From Lysobacteraceae bacterium NML93-0399 (GTDB taxonomy: Bacteria > Pseudomonadota > Gammaproteobacteria > Xanthomonadales > Xanthomonadaceae): DNA of 64,000 nucleotides. The translations under genes and the position numbers were made by a program. The stretch is from contig NTJI01000003.1 in NCBI GenBank assembly GCA_002307375.1, positions 218,612-282,611 of the forward strand. The letters are read 5' to 3'. Each line of letters opens with the position of its first letter. Position 1 is the first letter of the stretch. Of the stretch, positions 17,362 through 27,355 are shown in pieces. Below the pieces are notes generated by a model. The model searched no databases. It worked only from the letters and a program-made list of their open reading frames with translations, and was not told the origin of the DNA.

Positions 17362-19611
17362 TCAGAAGTTGTAGCGCACCGACACGTACCAGTTGCGCGG
17401 CCAGCCGTAATACGCGGTCTGGATGTTGGCGACGCTGGCGAACTCCTGTCCCTCGACCTTGTACGTGCGATCGGTCAGGTTGCGCACACCGGCGCGCACC
17501 TGCCAGGTGTACTGCGGCGAATCCCAGACGCCGTAGGCGCCGACCAGCGTGTACGCGTCCTGGCTGAGGGCGTCGCGATTGTCGACCGACAGCCAGGTGT
17601 CGCTGCGGTAGGACACGTCGCCGCCGACGCTGACCATGCCGCCATTGGCGAGCGGAAAGCCATGCTGCAGGGCGATGCGCGCGGTCCACTCGGGCGAGAA
17701 CGGCACGTGGTCGTGGTTGACGTTGGGGTCGAAGCCCGGATACGCGGGATCGAGACGGAAATCGTCGAAGCGCTTGTACTGCGCGTCCAGATAGCCCAGC
17801 TGGCCGCTCAGCGTGGTGGTCTCGCCGAGCAGCGCCGTGCCTTCGAATTCGATGCCCTTGATCTCGAGTTCGGCGGCGTTGAGCACCGGGAAGGTGCCCA
17901 CGTCCTGCGACACGCGTGCCTGGAAATCCTTGTACTCGCTCCAGAACGCGGCAACGCTGCCGCGCAGGCGGTTGTCGGACGAGCTGCCTTTCATGCCGAG
18001 TTCGTAGGTCCAGACGAACTCCGGATCGAAGTCCGGCGCTGCCGCGTCGGCGGCGCTGTTCGCACGTCCGTTGAAGCCGCCGGACTTGAAGCCACGGTTC
18101 GCCGACACGTAGCCCATCAGATTGTCGGAGAACGCCTTCTGCAGGCTCACCGAAGGCGTCCACGCTGTCCAGCTCTTCTTCGCGCTGAAGGCGACGGTCT
18201 CGTCGAGGCCCGGCAGCCCCCAGAACGTGCTGGTGCTGCGGTCGTATGCCTTGGTATCGCGCGTCCAGCGCAGGCCGGCGGCCAGCGTCCAGGTCGGCAC
18301 GAACTCCCAGTTCGCGTGCGCGAATGCGGCGATGCTTTCGGTGGTCAGATCATCGTCGATGGTGCGCAGGAAGGAGATCGGTGTGCCGGCGGCGGCGAAC
18401 AGGTCGTCCGCGTAGGCCTCCTGGTAAGACGGCACGTTTTCCTTCATGTAGTACACGCCAAACGTCGACTGCAGGTTGCGGCCGTTGTCGAGCTGCAGCT
18501 GGAACTCCTGGCTGACCTGGTCCTGGTCCAGCGCGACCAGCACGTCGCCGAGTTCGAACTCGGACGCGTCGATGTCGATGAACGAGCTGGTTTCCAGCTG
18601 GCGATACGAGGTGATGCTCTTGAACAGCGCGGCGTCGCTGAGTTCCCATTCGGCGGCCAGCGAGATGCCCGAATGTTTCAGTTCCTGGCCCTGGTCGGGC
18701 CGGAACGAGGTGCGCGCGGTGAAGTCGAATTCGCCTTCCGGTGCAGGCAGCAGCACGACCGTGCCCAGAACCAGATCGGTCTGGCGCAGCGGTGCAGTGG
18801 GTCGGCCGAGCGAGAGCGAGGCGTCCTGCCTGGTGTGGTCGATCGACAGCGTCGCGCGGAATTCGTCGGTCGGCTGGAACGCGACCTTGGCGCGGATCGC
18901 ACGGGTGTCGTCGTCGTTGTAGTCCCGGCCGCTGATGCGGTCCTCGATGAAGCCGTCGTGGGTGAGCCAGGCGCCGGCAACGCTCGCTGCGACGGTGTCG
19001 CTGAGCTGACCGGACACGTAGAAGCGCCCCTCCGCGCGGCCGTGGTTGCCGCCGGTCAATTCGACCGCGCCGCCGGTGTCGTCGAAGGGATTCTTGGTCG
19101 TGACCTTGATCGCGCCGCCGGTCGAGTTCTTGCCGTACAGCGTGCCCTGCGGGCCGCGCAGCACTTCGACCTGCTGCACGTCGAACAGCGAGAACAGCGC
19201 ACCGTTGATGCGCGAGTAATAGACGTCGTCGACGTACAGACCCACGCCCGGATCGAAGGTCTGCAGGGCGTCGGGCTGGCCGATGCCACGGATGAAGGCG
19301 TTGACGCTGTTGGCCGAGCCGCGGCCCTGGACGATGTTGAGGTTGGGCACCGCGCCCTGCAGGCCGTCGATGTTGTTGGCCTGCAGGTCCTTGAGCTGTT
19401 CCTCGCCGAAGGCGCTGACCGCGACGGGCACGTCCTGGATCGATTCGCTGCGGCGGCGCGCGGTCACGGTGATCGAGTCGAGCGTGGTCGCCTCGCTCGC
19501 CGGCGTGACGCCGGCCTGCGCCTGCGTCGACTGTGCATGGGCGGCGGTCATCGCCAGCCCCAGTCCGACGGCCAGCCCCAGCGCGCTGTAGCGGATCGTG
19601 TTGCGCTTCAT
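17362..19611 (-). CDS. TonB-dependent outer membrane receptor
   Basis: 749 residues. A signal peptide (MKRNTIRYSALGLAVGLGLA ... AHA-Q) is followed by a TonB-box-like LDSITVTARR, then a plug domain (VPVAVSAFGEEQLKDL, FIRGIGQPDALQTFDPGVGL, VEVLRGPQGTLYGKNSTGGA), and a beta barrel ending VSVRYNF with the required C-terminal Phe. The plug text resembles the Caulobacter/Xanthomonas class of carbohydrate or aromatic-compound receptors rather than siderophore receptors; the ligand is unknown. ATG 19611 has an AGGGG site nine bases upstream. It diverges from a GntP permease, so the two may import the same compound across both membranes (inference). Confidence 0.93.
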   Translation of the reverse strand: MKRNTIRYSALGLAVGLGLAMTAAHAQSTQAQAGVTPASEATTLDSITVTARRRSESIQDVPVAVSAFGEEQLKDLQANNIDGLQGAVPNLNIVQGRGSANSVNAFIRGIGQPDALQTFDPGVGLYVDDVYYSRINGALFSLFDVQQVEVLRGPQGTLYGKNSTGGAIKVTTKNPFDDTGGAVELTGGNHGRAEGRFYVSGQLSDTVAASVAGAWLTHDGFIEDRISGRDYNDDDTRAIRAKVAFQPTDEFRATLSIDHTRQDASLSLGRPTAPLRQTDLVLGTVVLLPAPEGEFDFTARTSFRPDQGQELKHSGISLAAEWELSDAALFKSITSYRQLETSSFIDIDASEFELGDVLVALDQDQVSQEFQLQLDNGRNLQSTFGVYYMKENVPSYQEAYADDLFAAAGTPISFLRTIDDDLTTESIAAFAHANWEFVPTWTLAAGLRWTRDTKAYDRSTSTFWGLPGLDETVAFSAKKSWTAWTPSVSLQKAFSDNLMGYVSANRGFKSGGFNGRANSAADAAAPDFDPEFVWTYELGMKGSSSDNRLRGSVAAFWSEYKDFQARVSQDVGTFPVLNAAELEIKGIEFEGTALLGETTTLSGQLGYLDAQYKRFDDFRLDPAYPGFDPNVNHDHVPFSPEWTARIALQHGFPLANGGMVSVGGDVSYRSDTWLSVDNRDALSQDAYTLVGAYGVWDSPQYTWQVRAGVRNLTDRTYKVEGQEFASVANIQTAYYGWPRNWYVSVRYNF

Positions 19612-19780
19612 GTGTCCCCTCCCACGGGTCGCAAAGTCGTGCGGCACGGTGCCGCCCGATCGCAAGAGTAGGGAGTGCCGTCGCGCGGCGGCATCGTACC
19701 TTCGGACAATGGCCGCATTCCGGTGCGCTGCCGACACTGCCCACCGTCCGGCCGTGCGGCCGCCGCAATCGTGGAACCCG

Positions 19781-21178
19781 ATGGACTTTCTGATCGTACT
19801 GGGCGCGCTGGTGTTCCTGATGGTGGTCGCCTACCGCGGCTACAGCGTGATCCTGTTCGCGCCGATCGCGGCGATGGGCGCAGTGCTGCTGATCGATCCA
19901 AGTCTGGTCGCACCGATGTTCACCGGTCTGTTCATGGACAAGATGGTGGGCTTTCTGAAGCTCTACTTCCCGGTGTTCCTGCTCGGCGCGGTATTCGGCA
20001 AGCTGATCGAGATCTCGGGTTTTTCCAAGTCGATCGTCGCGGCGACGATCCGCCTGTTCGGGCCGAAGCAGGCGTTGATGTCGATCGTCGTGGTCTGCGC
20101 CTTGCTCACCTACGGCGGCGTGTCATTGTTCGTCGTGGTGTTTGCGGTGTATCCGTTCGCTGCTGAACTCTTCCGCCAGAGCGACATTCCCAAGCGGCTC
20201 ATTCCAGGCACGATTGCGCTGGGCGCGTTCACCTTCACCATGATGGCGCTGCCCGGCACGCCGCAGATCCAGAACATCATTCCCACTGCGTTCTTCGGCA
20301 CCGACTCGTGGGCCGCACCGGTGCTCGGCACGATCGGCTCGGTGCTGATCTTCGCATTCGGCATGCTGTATCTCGAATGGCGACGCCGACGCGCGGCGAC
20401 CGCGGGCGAAGGCTACGGCACCGAATTGCGCAACGAGCCCGAGCCCTTCGAAGGCGGACGTCTTGTGCACCCGCTGGTTGCCCTGCTGCCGCTGCTGCTC
20501 GTGGGTGTGTCGAACAAACTGTTCACCGAGCTGATCCCGCGCATCTACGGCAGCACGCACAGCTTCGCGTCGTCTTCGATGCCAGGCGCCGCCCCCGTCG
20601 TGCAGCAGGTCTCGCAGGTGGCGGCGATCTGGGCCGTGCAGGGCGCTTTGCTGGTGGGCATTCTCACCGTGTTGTGCCTGGCCTGGGCCCCGGTGCGGGC
20701 GAAGTTTGCCGAAGGCACGAAGACCGCCGTCGGCGGCGCGCTGCTGGCGTCGATGAATACCGCATCGGAATACGGCTTCGGCGCAGTGATCGCTGCCCTG
20801 CCCGGCTTTCTGCTGGTCGCCAACAGCCTCAATGCCATCCCCGATCCGCTGGTCAACGAAGCGGTGACGGTCACCGCGCTGGCCGGCATCACCGGCTCGG
20901 CCTCGGGCGGCATGAGCATCGCGCTGGCGGCAATGTCCGACAGCTTCATCGCCAACGCGCAGGCGGCGGGCATTCCAATGGACGTGCTGCACCGCGTGGC
21001 GGCGATGGCGTCGGGCGGCATGGATACGCTGCCGCACAACGGCGCGGTGATCACCCTGCTCGCGGTGACCGGCCTGTCCCACCGCCAGTCCTACAAGGAC
21101 ATCTTCGCGATCACCCTGATCAGCACTGCCGCGGTGTTTGCGGTGATCGCGCTGTATTACCTCACCGGTTGGGTCTGA
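19781..21178 (+). CDS. GntP-family permease (gluconate/hydroxybutyrate type)
   Basis: 465 residues with about a dozen hydrophobic helices. Family text includes YFPVFLLGAVFGKLIEISG, VVVCALLTYGGVSLFVVVFA, PGTPQIQNIIPTAFFGT and ALAGITGSASGGMSIALAAM. GntP proteins are proton symporters for gluconate, glycerate or 3-hydroxybutyrate; which one cannot be decided. ATG 19781 starts directly at the first helix (MDFLIVLGALVFL). It shares a 169-base divergent intergenic region with the TonB-dependent receptor. It ends 14 bases from the convergent dapE; a short hairpin covers both stops (about 21186-21202). Confidence 0.88.
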   Translation: MDFLIVLGALVFLMVVAYRGYSVILFAPIAAMGAVLLIDPSLVAPMFTGLFMDKMVGFLKLYFPVFLLGAVFGKLIEISGFSKSIVAATIRLFGPKQALMSIVVVCALLTYGGVSLFVVVFAVYPFAAELFRQSDIPKRLIPGTIALGAFTFTMMALPGTPQIQNIIPTAFFGTDSWAAPVLGTIGSVLIFAFGMLYLEWRRRRAATAGEGYGTELRNEPEPFEGGRLVHPLVALLPLLLVGVSNKLFTELIPRIYGSTHSFASSSMPGAAPVVQQVSQVAAIWAVQGALLVGILTVLCLAWAPVRAKFAEGTKTAVGGALLASMNTASEYGFGAVIAALPGFLLVANSLNAIPDPLVNEAVTVTALAGITGSASGGMSIALAAMSDSFIANAQAAGIPMDVLHRVAAMASGGMDTLPHNGAVITLLAVTGLSHRQSYKDIFAITLISTAAVFAVIALYYLTGWV

Positions 21179-21192
21179 GCCGACCCGCCGGC

Positions 21193-22329
21193 TCAGCCGG
21201 CGTCGGGCAGCAGGCGTGCGATCAGCGCGCCGTAGACATCCGGCAACGCTTCGAGATCGGCAACGCGGACGTGCTCGTCGACCTGGTGGATGCTGGCGTT
21301 GACCGGACCGATTTCGATGCACTGCGCGCCTAGCGGCGCGATGAAGCGCGCATCCGATGTGCCGCCGCCGGTGCTCTCTTCCGGAGGGCGCCCCAGATGC
21401 GCGGCCAGCACCTCGCGCGCGGCGCTGCGCAACGGACCTTCGGGCGTATAGAACGGTTCGCCGCTGCGGTGCCAGTCGAGCGCGTAATCCAGACCGTGCC
21501 CGTCGAGGATCGCGGCGACCGCTGCCTCCAGCTTCGGCGCGTCCCAGTGCGGCGTGTAGCGCAGGTTGAACTGCACTGTCGCGGTGCCCGGGATGACATT
21601 GGTCGCGCCGGTACCGGACTCGATGTTGCTGATCTGCAGGCTGGTCGGCGGAAAGGATTCGTAGCCTGCGTCCCAGCGGCGCGCCACGAGTTCGGCCAAG
21701 GCCGGCGCGACGTCGTGGATCGGGTTGCGGGCCTTGTCCGGGTAGGCGACATGGCCTTGCACGCCGCGCACGGTGAGCGTCGCCGACAGGCTCCCGCGCC
21801 GGCCGACACGCAGCAGGTCGCCGAGTTCGGCGGTCGATGAGGGTTCGCCGGTGATGCACCAGTCGATACGCGTGCCGCGCTCGGCGAACGTACGCGCGAC
21901 GCGGCGCACGCCGTCGATCGCCGCGCCTTCCTCGTCCGAGGTCAACAGCAGCGCGAGCGTGCCGGTGTGGTGCGGATGCGCGGCGACGAACTGCTCGGCC
22001 GCGACGACGAACGCCGCGACACCGCTCTTCATGTCGGCCGCGCCGCGACCGTAGAGCAGGCCGTCGCGGATCTCGGGCACGAACGGATCGGAGGTCCAGT
22101 TCTCGACCGGACCGCTCGGCACCACGTCGGTATGGCCGAGCAGCACCAGCACCGGCGCGCCCTGCCCGTGCGTGGCCCAGAGATTGTCGACCTCGCCAAA
22201 GCGCAGCGATTCGAGCGCGAAACCCGCCGCCTGCAGGCGCTCTGCGATCAGCGTCTGGCAGCCGGCATCGTCGGGCGTGACCGATTTGCGGGCGATCAGT
22301 TCACGGGTGAGATCGAGGACGTCGGACAT
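21193..22329 (-). CDS. dapE: Succinyl-diaminopimelate desuccinylase DapE
   Basis: 378 residues of M20 zinc-peptidase type. Metal and catalytic residues seen are His66 and Asp68 in [11 protein letters not shown], Asp99 in [10 protein letters not shown] and Glu133-Glu134 in [22 protein letters not shown] near the C-terminus is also typical. It releases succinate from N-succinyl-LL-diaminopimelate, giving LL-DAP for lysine and peptidoglycan. It is the last gene of the leftward map-glnD-dapD-ArsC-like-dapE run, separated from the previous gene by about 115 bases that hold a REP-like repeat. Confidence 0.96.
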   Translation of the reverse strand: MSDVLDLTRELIARKSVTPDDAGCQTLIAERLQAAGFALESLRFGEVDNLWATHGQGAPVLVLLGHTDVVPSGPVENWTSDPFVPEIRDGLLYGRGAADMKSGVAAFVVAAEQFVAAHPHHTGTLALLLTSDEEGAAIDGVRRVARTFAERGTRIDWCITGEPSSTAELGDLLRVGRRGSLSATLTVRGVQGHVAYPDKARNPIHDVAPALAELVARRWDAGYESFPPTSLQISNIESGTGATNVIPGTATVQFNLRYTPHWDAPKLEAAVAAILDGHGLDYALDWHRSGEPFYTPEGPLRSAAREVLAAHLGRPPEESTGGGTSDARFIAPLGAQCIEIGPVNASIHQVDEHVRVADLEALPDVYGALIARLLPDAG

Positions 22330-22365
22330 GGGATGGCGACTCCAGGCGGCACGGAAAATTTCTAA

Positions 22366-22425
22366 ACTCTGTAGGAGCGCGCTTGCGCGCGATGTGGCTG
22401 TACCCGGGGCGCGCTCCTGCAGGGC
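22366..22425. repeat. REP-like inverted doublet (GTAGGAGCGCGCTTGCGCGCGA)
   Basis: The unit starting CTGTAGGAGCGCGCTTGCGC (palindromic core GCGCGC-TT-GCGCGC) is followed about 25 bases later by an opposite-facing arm GCGCGCTCCTGCAG. This is the form of REP/BIME elements known from Pseudomonas and Xanthomonas relatives. It lies between the dapE start and the preceding gene's stop inside an otherwise compact operon. No REP-associated transposase is in the window. Confidence 0.75.
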
Positions 22426-22446
22426 GTTGCAGCGCGAACATGCGCA

Positions 22447-22806
22447 TCAATCCAGGCCGAAGCGCTTCTTGAAACCGTTGTCGCTGAAGCCCTGCGAGAT
22501 CTCGCCGTCGTCGGTCACCACCAGCGGACGCCGGATCAGCTGCGGATACTCGCGCAGCAGCAGCTTCCACTCCGCATCGCTGGCTGCGGCCTTGCGGTTG
22601 TCGGGCAGCTGGCGCCAGGTCGTCGAGGACTTGTTGACCATCGCCTCGAAGCCACCGAGCTTGCCGGCCCACTCGACCAGCGTTTCGGGCGCGGGCTTGT
22701 GTTCGCGATAGTCGACAAACGTGTGGGCGACCTCGAAGCGGTCCAGCCACTTCAAAGCCTTCTTGCAGGTGTCGCAGTTCTTCAGGCCGTAGACGGTGGC
22801 AGTCAT
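22447..22806 (-). CDS. ArsC/Spx-family thioredoxin-fold protein (YffB type)
   Basis: 119 residues, beginning MTATVYGLKNCDTCKKALKW; the redox pair is Cys11-x2-Cys14. RRPLVVTDDGE and a C-terminal GFSDNGFKKRFG match the YffB branch of arsenate-reductase-like proteins. True arsenate reductase activity is not expected: the YffB group is of unknown function and is regularly found between dapD and dapE. Here it sits five bases after dapD and before dapE, agreeing with that context. Confidence 0.88.
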   Translation of the reverse strand: MTATVYGLKNCDTCKKALKWLDRFEVAHTFVDYREHKPAPETLVEWAGKLGGFEAMVNKSSTTWRQLPDNRKAAASDAEWKLLLREYPQLIRRPLVVTDDGEISQGFSDNGFKKRFGLD

Positions 22807-22811
22807 GACGC

Positions 22812-23645
22812 TCAGTCCGCCAGGCCGCGCAGCAGGTCGTTGACGCTGGTCTTGCTGCGCGTCTTCTCGTCGACCTGCTTGACGATCACCGCGCAGTACA
22901 GCGAGTGCGACCCGTCCTGGGCCGGCAACTGGCCCGACACCACCACGCTGCCCGGCGGCACATAGCCGTAGCTGATCTCGCCGGTCGCGCGGTTGTAGAT
23001 GCGCGTCGACTGGCCGAGGAACACGCCCATGCCGATCACGCTGTGATGGCCGACCACGACGCCCTCGACCACTTCCGAGCGTGCGCCGATGAAGCAGTGG
23101 TCCTCGATGATCGTGGGGCTGGCCTGCAGCGGTTCGAGCACACCGCCGATGCCGGCACCGCCCGACAGATGCACGTGCTTGCCGATCTGGGCGCAGGAAC
23201 CGACCGTGGCCCAGGTGTCGACCATCGTGCCTTCGCCCACGTACGCGCCGATGTTGACGAAGCTCGGCATCAGCACGACATCACGGCCGAAATACGTGCC
23301 GCGGCGCACGGCCGCGCCAGGCACCACGCGCACACCGGCGGCCTTGAACTTCGCAGCGTCGTAACCGGCGAACCGGGCCTCGACCTTGTCCCAGAACGGC
23401 GCCGGCTGCGCGTCGACCACGGCCATGTCGTTGGTGCGGAAGTACAGCAGCACCGCTTTCTTCAGCCACTCGTTGACCTGCCAGCCCCCGTTGCCGTCCG
23501 GCTGGGCAACGCGCAGATCGCCCGATTCCAGTCCGGTCATCGCCTGCTCGACCGCCGGTCTGACGACATCGCCGATCTCGGCCGCGCTCAGCTCGGCACG
23601 ACGCTCGAACGCGTCTTCGATGGTGGTCTGCAGGGCCTGGGTCAT
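22812..23645 (-). CDS. dapD: Tetrahydrodipicolinate N-succinyltransferase DapD
   Basis: 277 residues. It has the left-handed beta-helix hexapeptide repeats (for example [20 protein letters not shown] and [20 protein letters not shown]) and a C-terminal end like other DapD proteins (VNDLLRGL). It transfers succinyl from succinyl-CoA to tetrahydrodipicolinate, the committed step of the succinylase branch of lysine/DAP synthesis; dapE two genes downstream acts later in the same branch. It starts 27 bases after the glnD stop. Confidence 0.97.
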   Translation of the reverse strand: MTQALQTTIEDAFERRAELSAAEIGDVVRPAVEQAMTGLESGDLRVAQPDGNGGWQVNEWLKKAVLLYFRTNDMAVVDAQPAPFWDKVEARFAGYDAAKFKAAGVRVVPGAAVRRGTYFGRDVVLMPSFVNIGAYVGEGTMVDTWATVGSCAQIGKHVHLSGGAGIGGVLEPLQASPTIIEDHCFIGARSEVVEGVVVGHHSVIGMGVFLGQSTRIYNRATGEISYGYVPPGSVVVSGQLPAQDGSHSLYCAVIVKQVDEKTRSKTSVNDLLRGLAD

Positions 23646-23672
23646 GACGGAACTTCGCGCGAAAAAGGGGCG

Positions 23673-26288
23673 CTATCGTGCCATGTCGCCGTCGATCGAG
23701 GCGAGCAAGGCCGCGCGCAGATCCGCCTGCGCGCTGTCGTCCAACGGCCGCCCATCGGCGTCACTGAGCCGGAACACGTCCTCCACGCGTTCGCCGAACG
23801 TGGCCACGCGCGCGTCGTGCACGCGCACGTCGTGTGCGCGCAGCACGTGGGCGACATCGGCCAGCAGCCCCGGACGGTCGGTGCAGACCAGGCTGAAGAC
23901 GGTGCGGCGCCCACTGGCAGAGGTGCTGAACTCGATGCGCGGCGGCACGCGGAAGTGGCGCAGGTGACGCGGCTGCGTGCGCCGCGCAGGCAGCAGATCC
24001 AGCGTGCCTTCGAGCACCGTCGCCAGCTTGCGTTCGACGGCGGGCAGTTCGATCTGCTGGCGCGGATCGGCGGGCAGCACCTGGAAGACGTCGAAGATCG
24101 TCCCGCCCGGGCCGTCCAGCGCGCGGGCCTGCTGGATCACCAGACCCAGCCGGTCGAGGGTGATGACGATGGCCGAGAACAGGCCGTCGCGGTCGGGCGA
24201 ATGTACGAACACTTCCAGCGCCTGCGCGCCCGCGGCAAGCCGGCGCACGCGCACGACCACATCGCCGTCGACGGTGTCGCGCAGGCCCAGTGCCTGCCAG
24301 ACCACCTGGTCGGCCCGTCCGCGCAGGAAGCTTTCCTGCGGAATGCGCGCGAACAGCGCGTCGGCTTCCGCATCGTCCACACCGTGCGCGGACAGCAATC
24401 CGCGCGCGCGATCGCGGGCTTCGGCGATGCGCTCGACGGCGGCGACCGGGTTTTCCAGCCCGCGCCGCAGCGCCAGCCGCGTCGCGCTGCGCAGGTCGGT
24501 CAGCAGCCGGTCCTTCCACGCGTTCCAGAGCTTGGGCGAGGTGCCGGCGATGTCGGCGCAGGTCAGCAGATAGAGGTAGTCGAGACGCTCGCGGTCGGCG
24601 ACTTCGGTGGCGAACTTGTGGATGACGGCCGGGTCGGAGATGTCGAGCTTCTGCGCACTGGTCGACATCAGCAGGTGCCGGCGCACCAGCCATTCGACGA
24701 GCGCGGTATCGGTGTCGCCCAGGCCGTGGCCTTCGCAGAACTCGCGCGCGTCGATCGCGCCGAGTTCGGAGTGATCACCGCCGCGGCCCTTGGCGATGTC
24801 GTGGAACAGGCCGGCCAGCAACAGCAGTTCGGGCTTGCGCAGTTGCGGCCAGACTTCGTGCGCACTGGAGAAACGCTCGTCCGGCGCTTCGGACGCGAAA
24901 CTGGCGATGTTGCGCAAGACGGCAAGCGTGTGCTGGTCGACCGTGTAGACGTGGAACAGGTCGAACTGCATCCGTCCGGTGACGTTGGCGAACTCGGGAA
25001 TCCACACGCCCAGCACGCCCAGGCGCGCCATGCGTTCGAGCGTGCGCACCGGAATCGGTCCGCGCAGCAGCCCGAGAAACTGTTCGCGCAGATCCTTCGA
25101 TGCGTTGCGCCATGACGGCAGCGCATGCAGCGATTCGGCCAGCGCGCGTGCGGTCTGCGAATGCAGGCCACGCAGTTCCTGGTGATCGGCCCACATCGCG
25201 AACAGGTCGAACACGCGGCCGATGTCGCCGCCCGGCCACACGTCGTCGCGCGCGACCAGATACCCGCGCTGGCTGCCGAATTCGGCATCGAGCGGCTGCA
25301 GCGTGCCCTCGCCTTCGATCTGTTCCTCGAAGCGCTGCAGCATGCGTTCGCTGATGCGCTGCACGACCGACGCGCTGCGGTAGAACTCCTGCATCATCTT
25401 TTCAACCAACGGGTTGTCGGCCTCTTCGACATGATGCAGGCGCGCGGCCAGCGCCTTCTGGTAATCGAAACGCAGACGTTCCTCGGCCTTGCCCGCGACC
25501 AGGTGCAGGCCGAAGCGCAACCGCGACAACGTGCGGCGCTCGCGCTCCAGCGTGGCGTGTTCGTCGACGCCCAGCTGCCCGAGCGCGATCAGTTCCTCGG
25601 TGCCGTAGACACCCAGCACGCGCCGCGCCATCCAGCGCAGGTTGTGCACGTCGCGCAGCCCACCGGGGCCGTCCTTGATATTGGGTTCGAGGTTGTCGGC
25701 GGTGTCGCCGAATCGCGCGTGTCGCGTTTCGAGCTCGCGGCGCTTGGCGTGGAAGAAATCGTCCGCCGGCCAGACGCGGGTGTCGGCGATCGCATCCATC
25801 AGTGCGCGCACCTCGCCGATGTTCGCCAGCAGCGGACGCGCTTCGAGCAGCGCGGTCAGCACGGTCACATCCTCGGCGGCGCGCGTGCACTCCTCAAAGC
25901 TGCGCACCGCGTGGCCGACCGGCAGGCCGAAGTCCCACAGCAGTGCGAGCATGCGGCCCAACGCCTCGGCGTGCTCGGCCTGGGCCTCGGACGTGCCGAT
26001 GACCAGCAGATCGATGTCCGAATGCGGGAAGAGTTCGCCACGTCCGTATCCACCGACGGCGAACAGCGCCAGCGGCGCATCACCGGGAATGCTGCGCGCC
26101 CAGGCCTTGCGCACCCAGCCGTCCACCGCGTTCGCGCGCGCGGCCAGCAGGCGGTCGATGTGCTGGCCGGCGTCAAAACCCTGCGCCAGTCGCGCATCGT
26201 GGGCCGCAAGTGCGGCACGCGCTTCCGCCACCCATGCCGTGTCGCCGCAATCGGCGCCGGGGACCTGGGTGACGGTGCGCTCGCCCAC
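23673..26288 (-). CDS. glnD: Bifunctional uridylyltransferase/uridylyl-removing enzyme GlnD
   Basis: 871 residues. Order: nucleotidyltransferase domain with VGGYGRGELFPHSDIDLLV near residue 80-95; GlnE/GlnD linker helices; HD domain with LAGLFHDIAKGRGGDHSELG around 485-505 for deuridylylation; and two C-terminal ACT domains (about 690-770 and 795-871) that sense glutamine. GlnD modifies PII proteins according to nitrogen state. It follows map by one base and precedes dapD by 27 bases, forming one likely operon. Confidence 0.97.
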   Translation of the reverse strand: MGERTVTQVPGADCGDTAWVAEARAALAAHDARLAQGFDAGQHIDRLLAARANAVDGWVRKAWARSIPGDAPLALFAVGGYGRGELFPHSDIDLLVIGTSEAQAEHAEALGRMLALLWDFGLPVGHAVRSFEECTRAAEDVTVLTALLEARPLLANIGEVRALMDAIADTRVWPADDFFHAKRRELETRHARFGDTADNLEPNIKDGPGGLRDVHNLRWMARRVLGVYGTEELIALGQLGVDEHATLERERRTLSRLRFGLHLVAGKAEERLRFDYQKALAARLHHVEEADNPLVEKMMQEFYRSASVVQRISERMLQRFEEQIEGEGTLQPLDAEFGSQRGYLVARDDVWPGGDIGRVFDLFAMWADHQELRGLHSQTARALAESLHALPSWRNASKDLREQFLGLLRGPIPVRTLERMARLGVLGVWIPEFANVTGRMQFDLFHVYTVDQHTLAVLRNIASFASEAPDERFSSAHEVWPQLRKPELLLLAGLFHDIAKGRGGDHSELGAIDAREFCEGHGLGDTDTALVEWLVRRHLLMSTSAQKLDISDPAVIHKFATEVADRERLDYLYLLTCADIAGTSPKLWNAWKDRLLTDLRSATRLALRRGLENPVAAVERIAEARDRARGLLSAHGVDDAEADALFARIPQESFLRGRADQVVWQALGLRDTVDGDVVVRVRRLAAGAQALEVFVHSPDRDGLFSAIVITLDRLGLVIQQARALDGPGGTIFDVFQVLPADPRQQIELPAVERKLATVLEGTLDLLPARRTQPRHLRHFRVPPRIEFSTSASGRRTVFSLVCTDRPGLLADVAHVLRAHDVRVHDARVATFGERVEDVFRLSDADGRPLDDSAQADLRAALLASIDGDMAR

Positions 26289-26289
26289 G

Positions 26290-27072
26290 TCAGAGGAACG
26301 CGTCGTTGTCGTCGCCCGGGATACGGGTCAGCACGTCGACGCCGGTGGCGGTGACCGCAACCGTATGCTCCCACTGCGCCGAGAGCTTGCGGTCCTTGGT
26401 GACGACGGTCCAGCCGTCGGGCAGCACCTTGGTGAAGCGCGTGCCCTCGTTGATCATCGGCTCGATGGTGAAGGTCATGCCTTCCTTGAGCACCACGCCC
26501 GCGCCGGGCGTGCCGTAGTGCAACACCTGTGGCTCGTCGTGATAGACCTTGCCAATGCCGTGGCCGCAATACTCGCGCACCACGCTGAAGCGCTGGCTTT
26601 CGGCGTACTTCTGGATGGCATGGCCCACGTCGCCCAGCGTCGCGCCCGGTTTCACTTCACGGATGCCGCGCCACATCGCCTCGCGCGTCACCTCCACCAG
26701 TCGACGCGCCATCACCGACGGCGTGCCGACGAAGTACATCCGGCTGGTGTCACCGTGCCAGCCGTCCTTGATGACGGTGACGTCGATATTGATGATGTCG
26801 CCGTCCTTGAGCACCTTCGAATCGCTCGGGATGCCGTGACAGATGACGTTGTTGGCCGAGATGCACGTGGTCTTGGGATAGCCCTTGTAGCCGACGTTGG
26901 CCGGAATCGCGCCCTGTACGCGGACGATGTGGTCGTGGCAGATACGGTCCAGCTCGTCGGTCGTCACACCGGGCTTCACGTGCGGGGCAACGATCTGCAG
27001 CACTTCGGCGGCCAGGCGGCCGGCGATGCGCATCTTTTCGATCTCTTCGGGCGTCTTGGTATGGATGCTCAT
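26290..27072 (-). CDS. map: Type I methionine aminopeptidase
   Basis: 260 residues beginning MSIHTKTPEEIEKMRIAGRL. All five metal ligands are present: Asp97, Asp108, His171 (GHGIGKVYHDEPQ), Glu204 (FTIEPMIN) and Glu235 (SAQWEHTVAV). It removes initiator methionine from new proteins. The open frame extends upstream to 27225, but that part has no conserved character; ATG 27072 is the normal start. In many gammaproteobacteria map lies next to a divergent rpsB; here about 5 kb of pilus genes separates them. Confidence 0.97.
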   Translation of the reverse strand: MSIHTKTPEEIEKMRIAGRLAAEVLQIVAPHVKPGVTTDELDRICHDHIVRVQGAIPANVGYKGYPKTTCISANNVICHGIPSDSKVLKDGDIINIDVTVIKDGWHGDTSRMYFVGTPSVMARRLVEVTREAMWRGIREVKPGATLGDVGHAIQKYAESQRFSVVREYCGHGIGKVYHDEPQVLHYGTPGAGVVLKEGMTFTIEPMINEGTRFTKVLPDGWTVVTKDRKLSAQWEHTVAVTATGVDVLTRIPGDDNDAFL

Positions 27073-27355
27073 CACGACATTATCGCCGAATCGACATTCT
27101 CCGGCGATCCGGGCGGGCTGGAGTGGCCTCTGGCGGCTGGTTCGGCGCATTGGCGAACGCCCGAGCGCGTGGTCGCTGGGCCTTGAGAATCGTCTGATAT
27201 TCCCGGATGTACCGGCCGGTTTCACGGACCTGGCACGTCAGCGATTTCCACACTGGGTCCGCGGTCGAAGGGACCGCCCAGCGATCGGACATCGCAGACC
27301 CACGGATTGCACAGCGCCTGCGCGCCGATCGCACGAACCCCCGTCGGAGACGCCC

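Noticed and set aside
22447..22806. Arsenate reductase for metal resistance
   Set aside because: No arsenic genes are near; the sequence and the dapD-dapE context match the YffB group, not ArsC.
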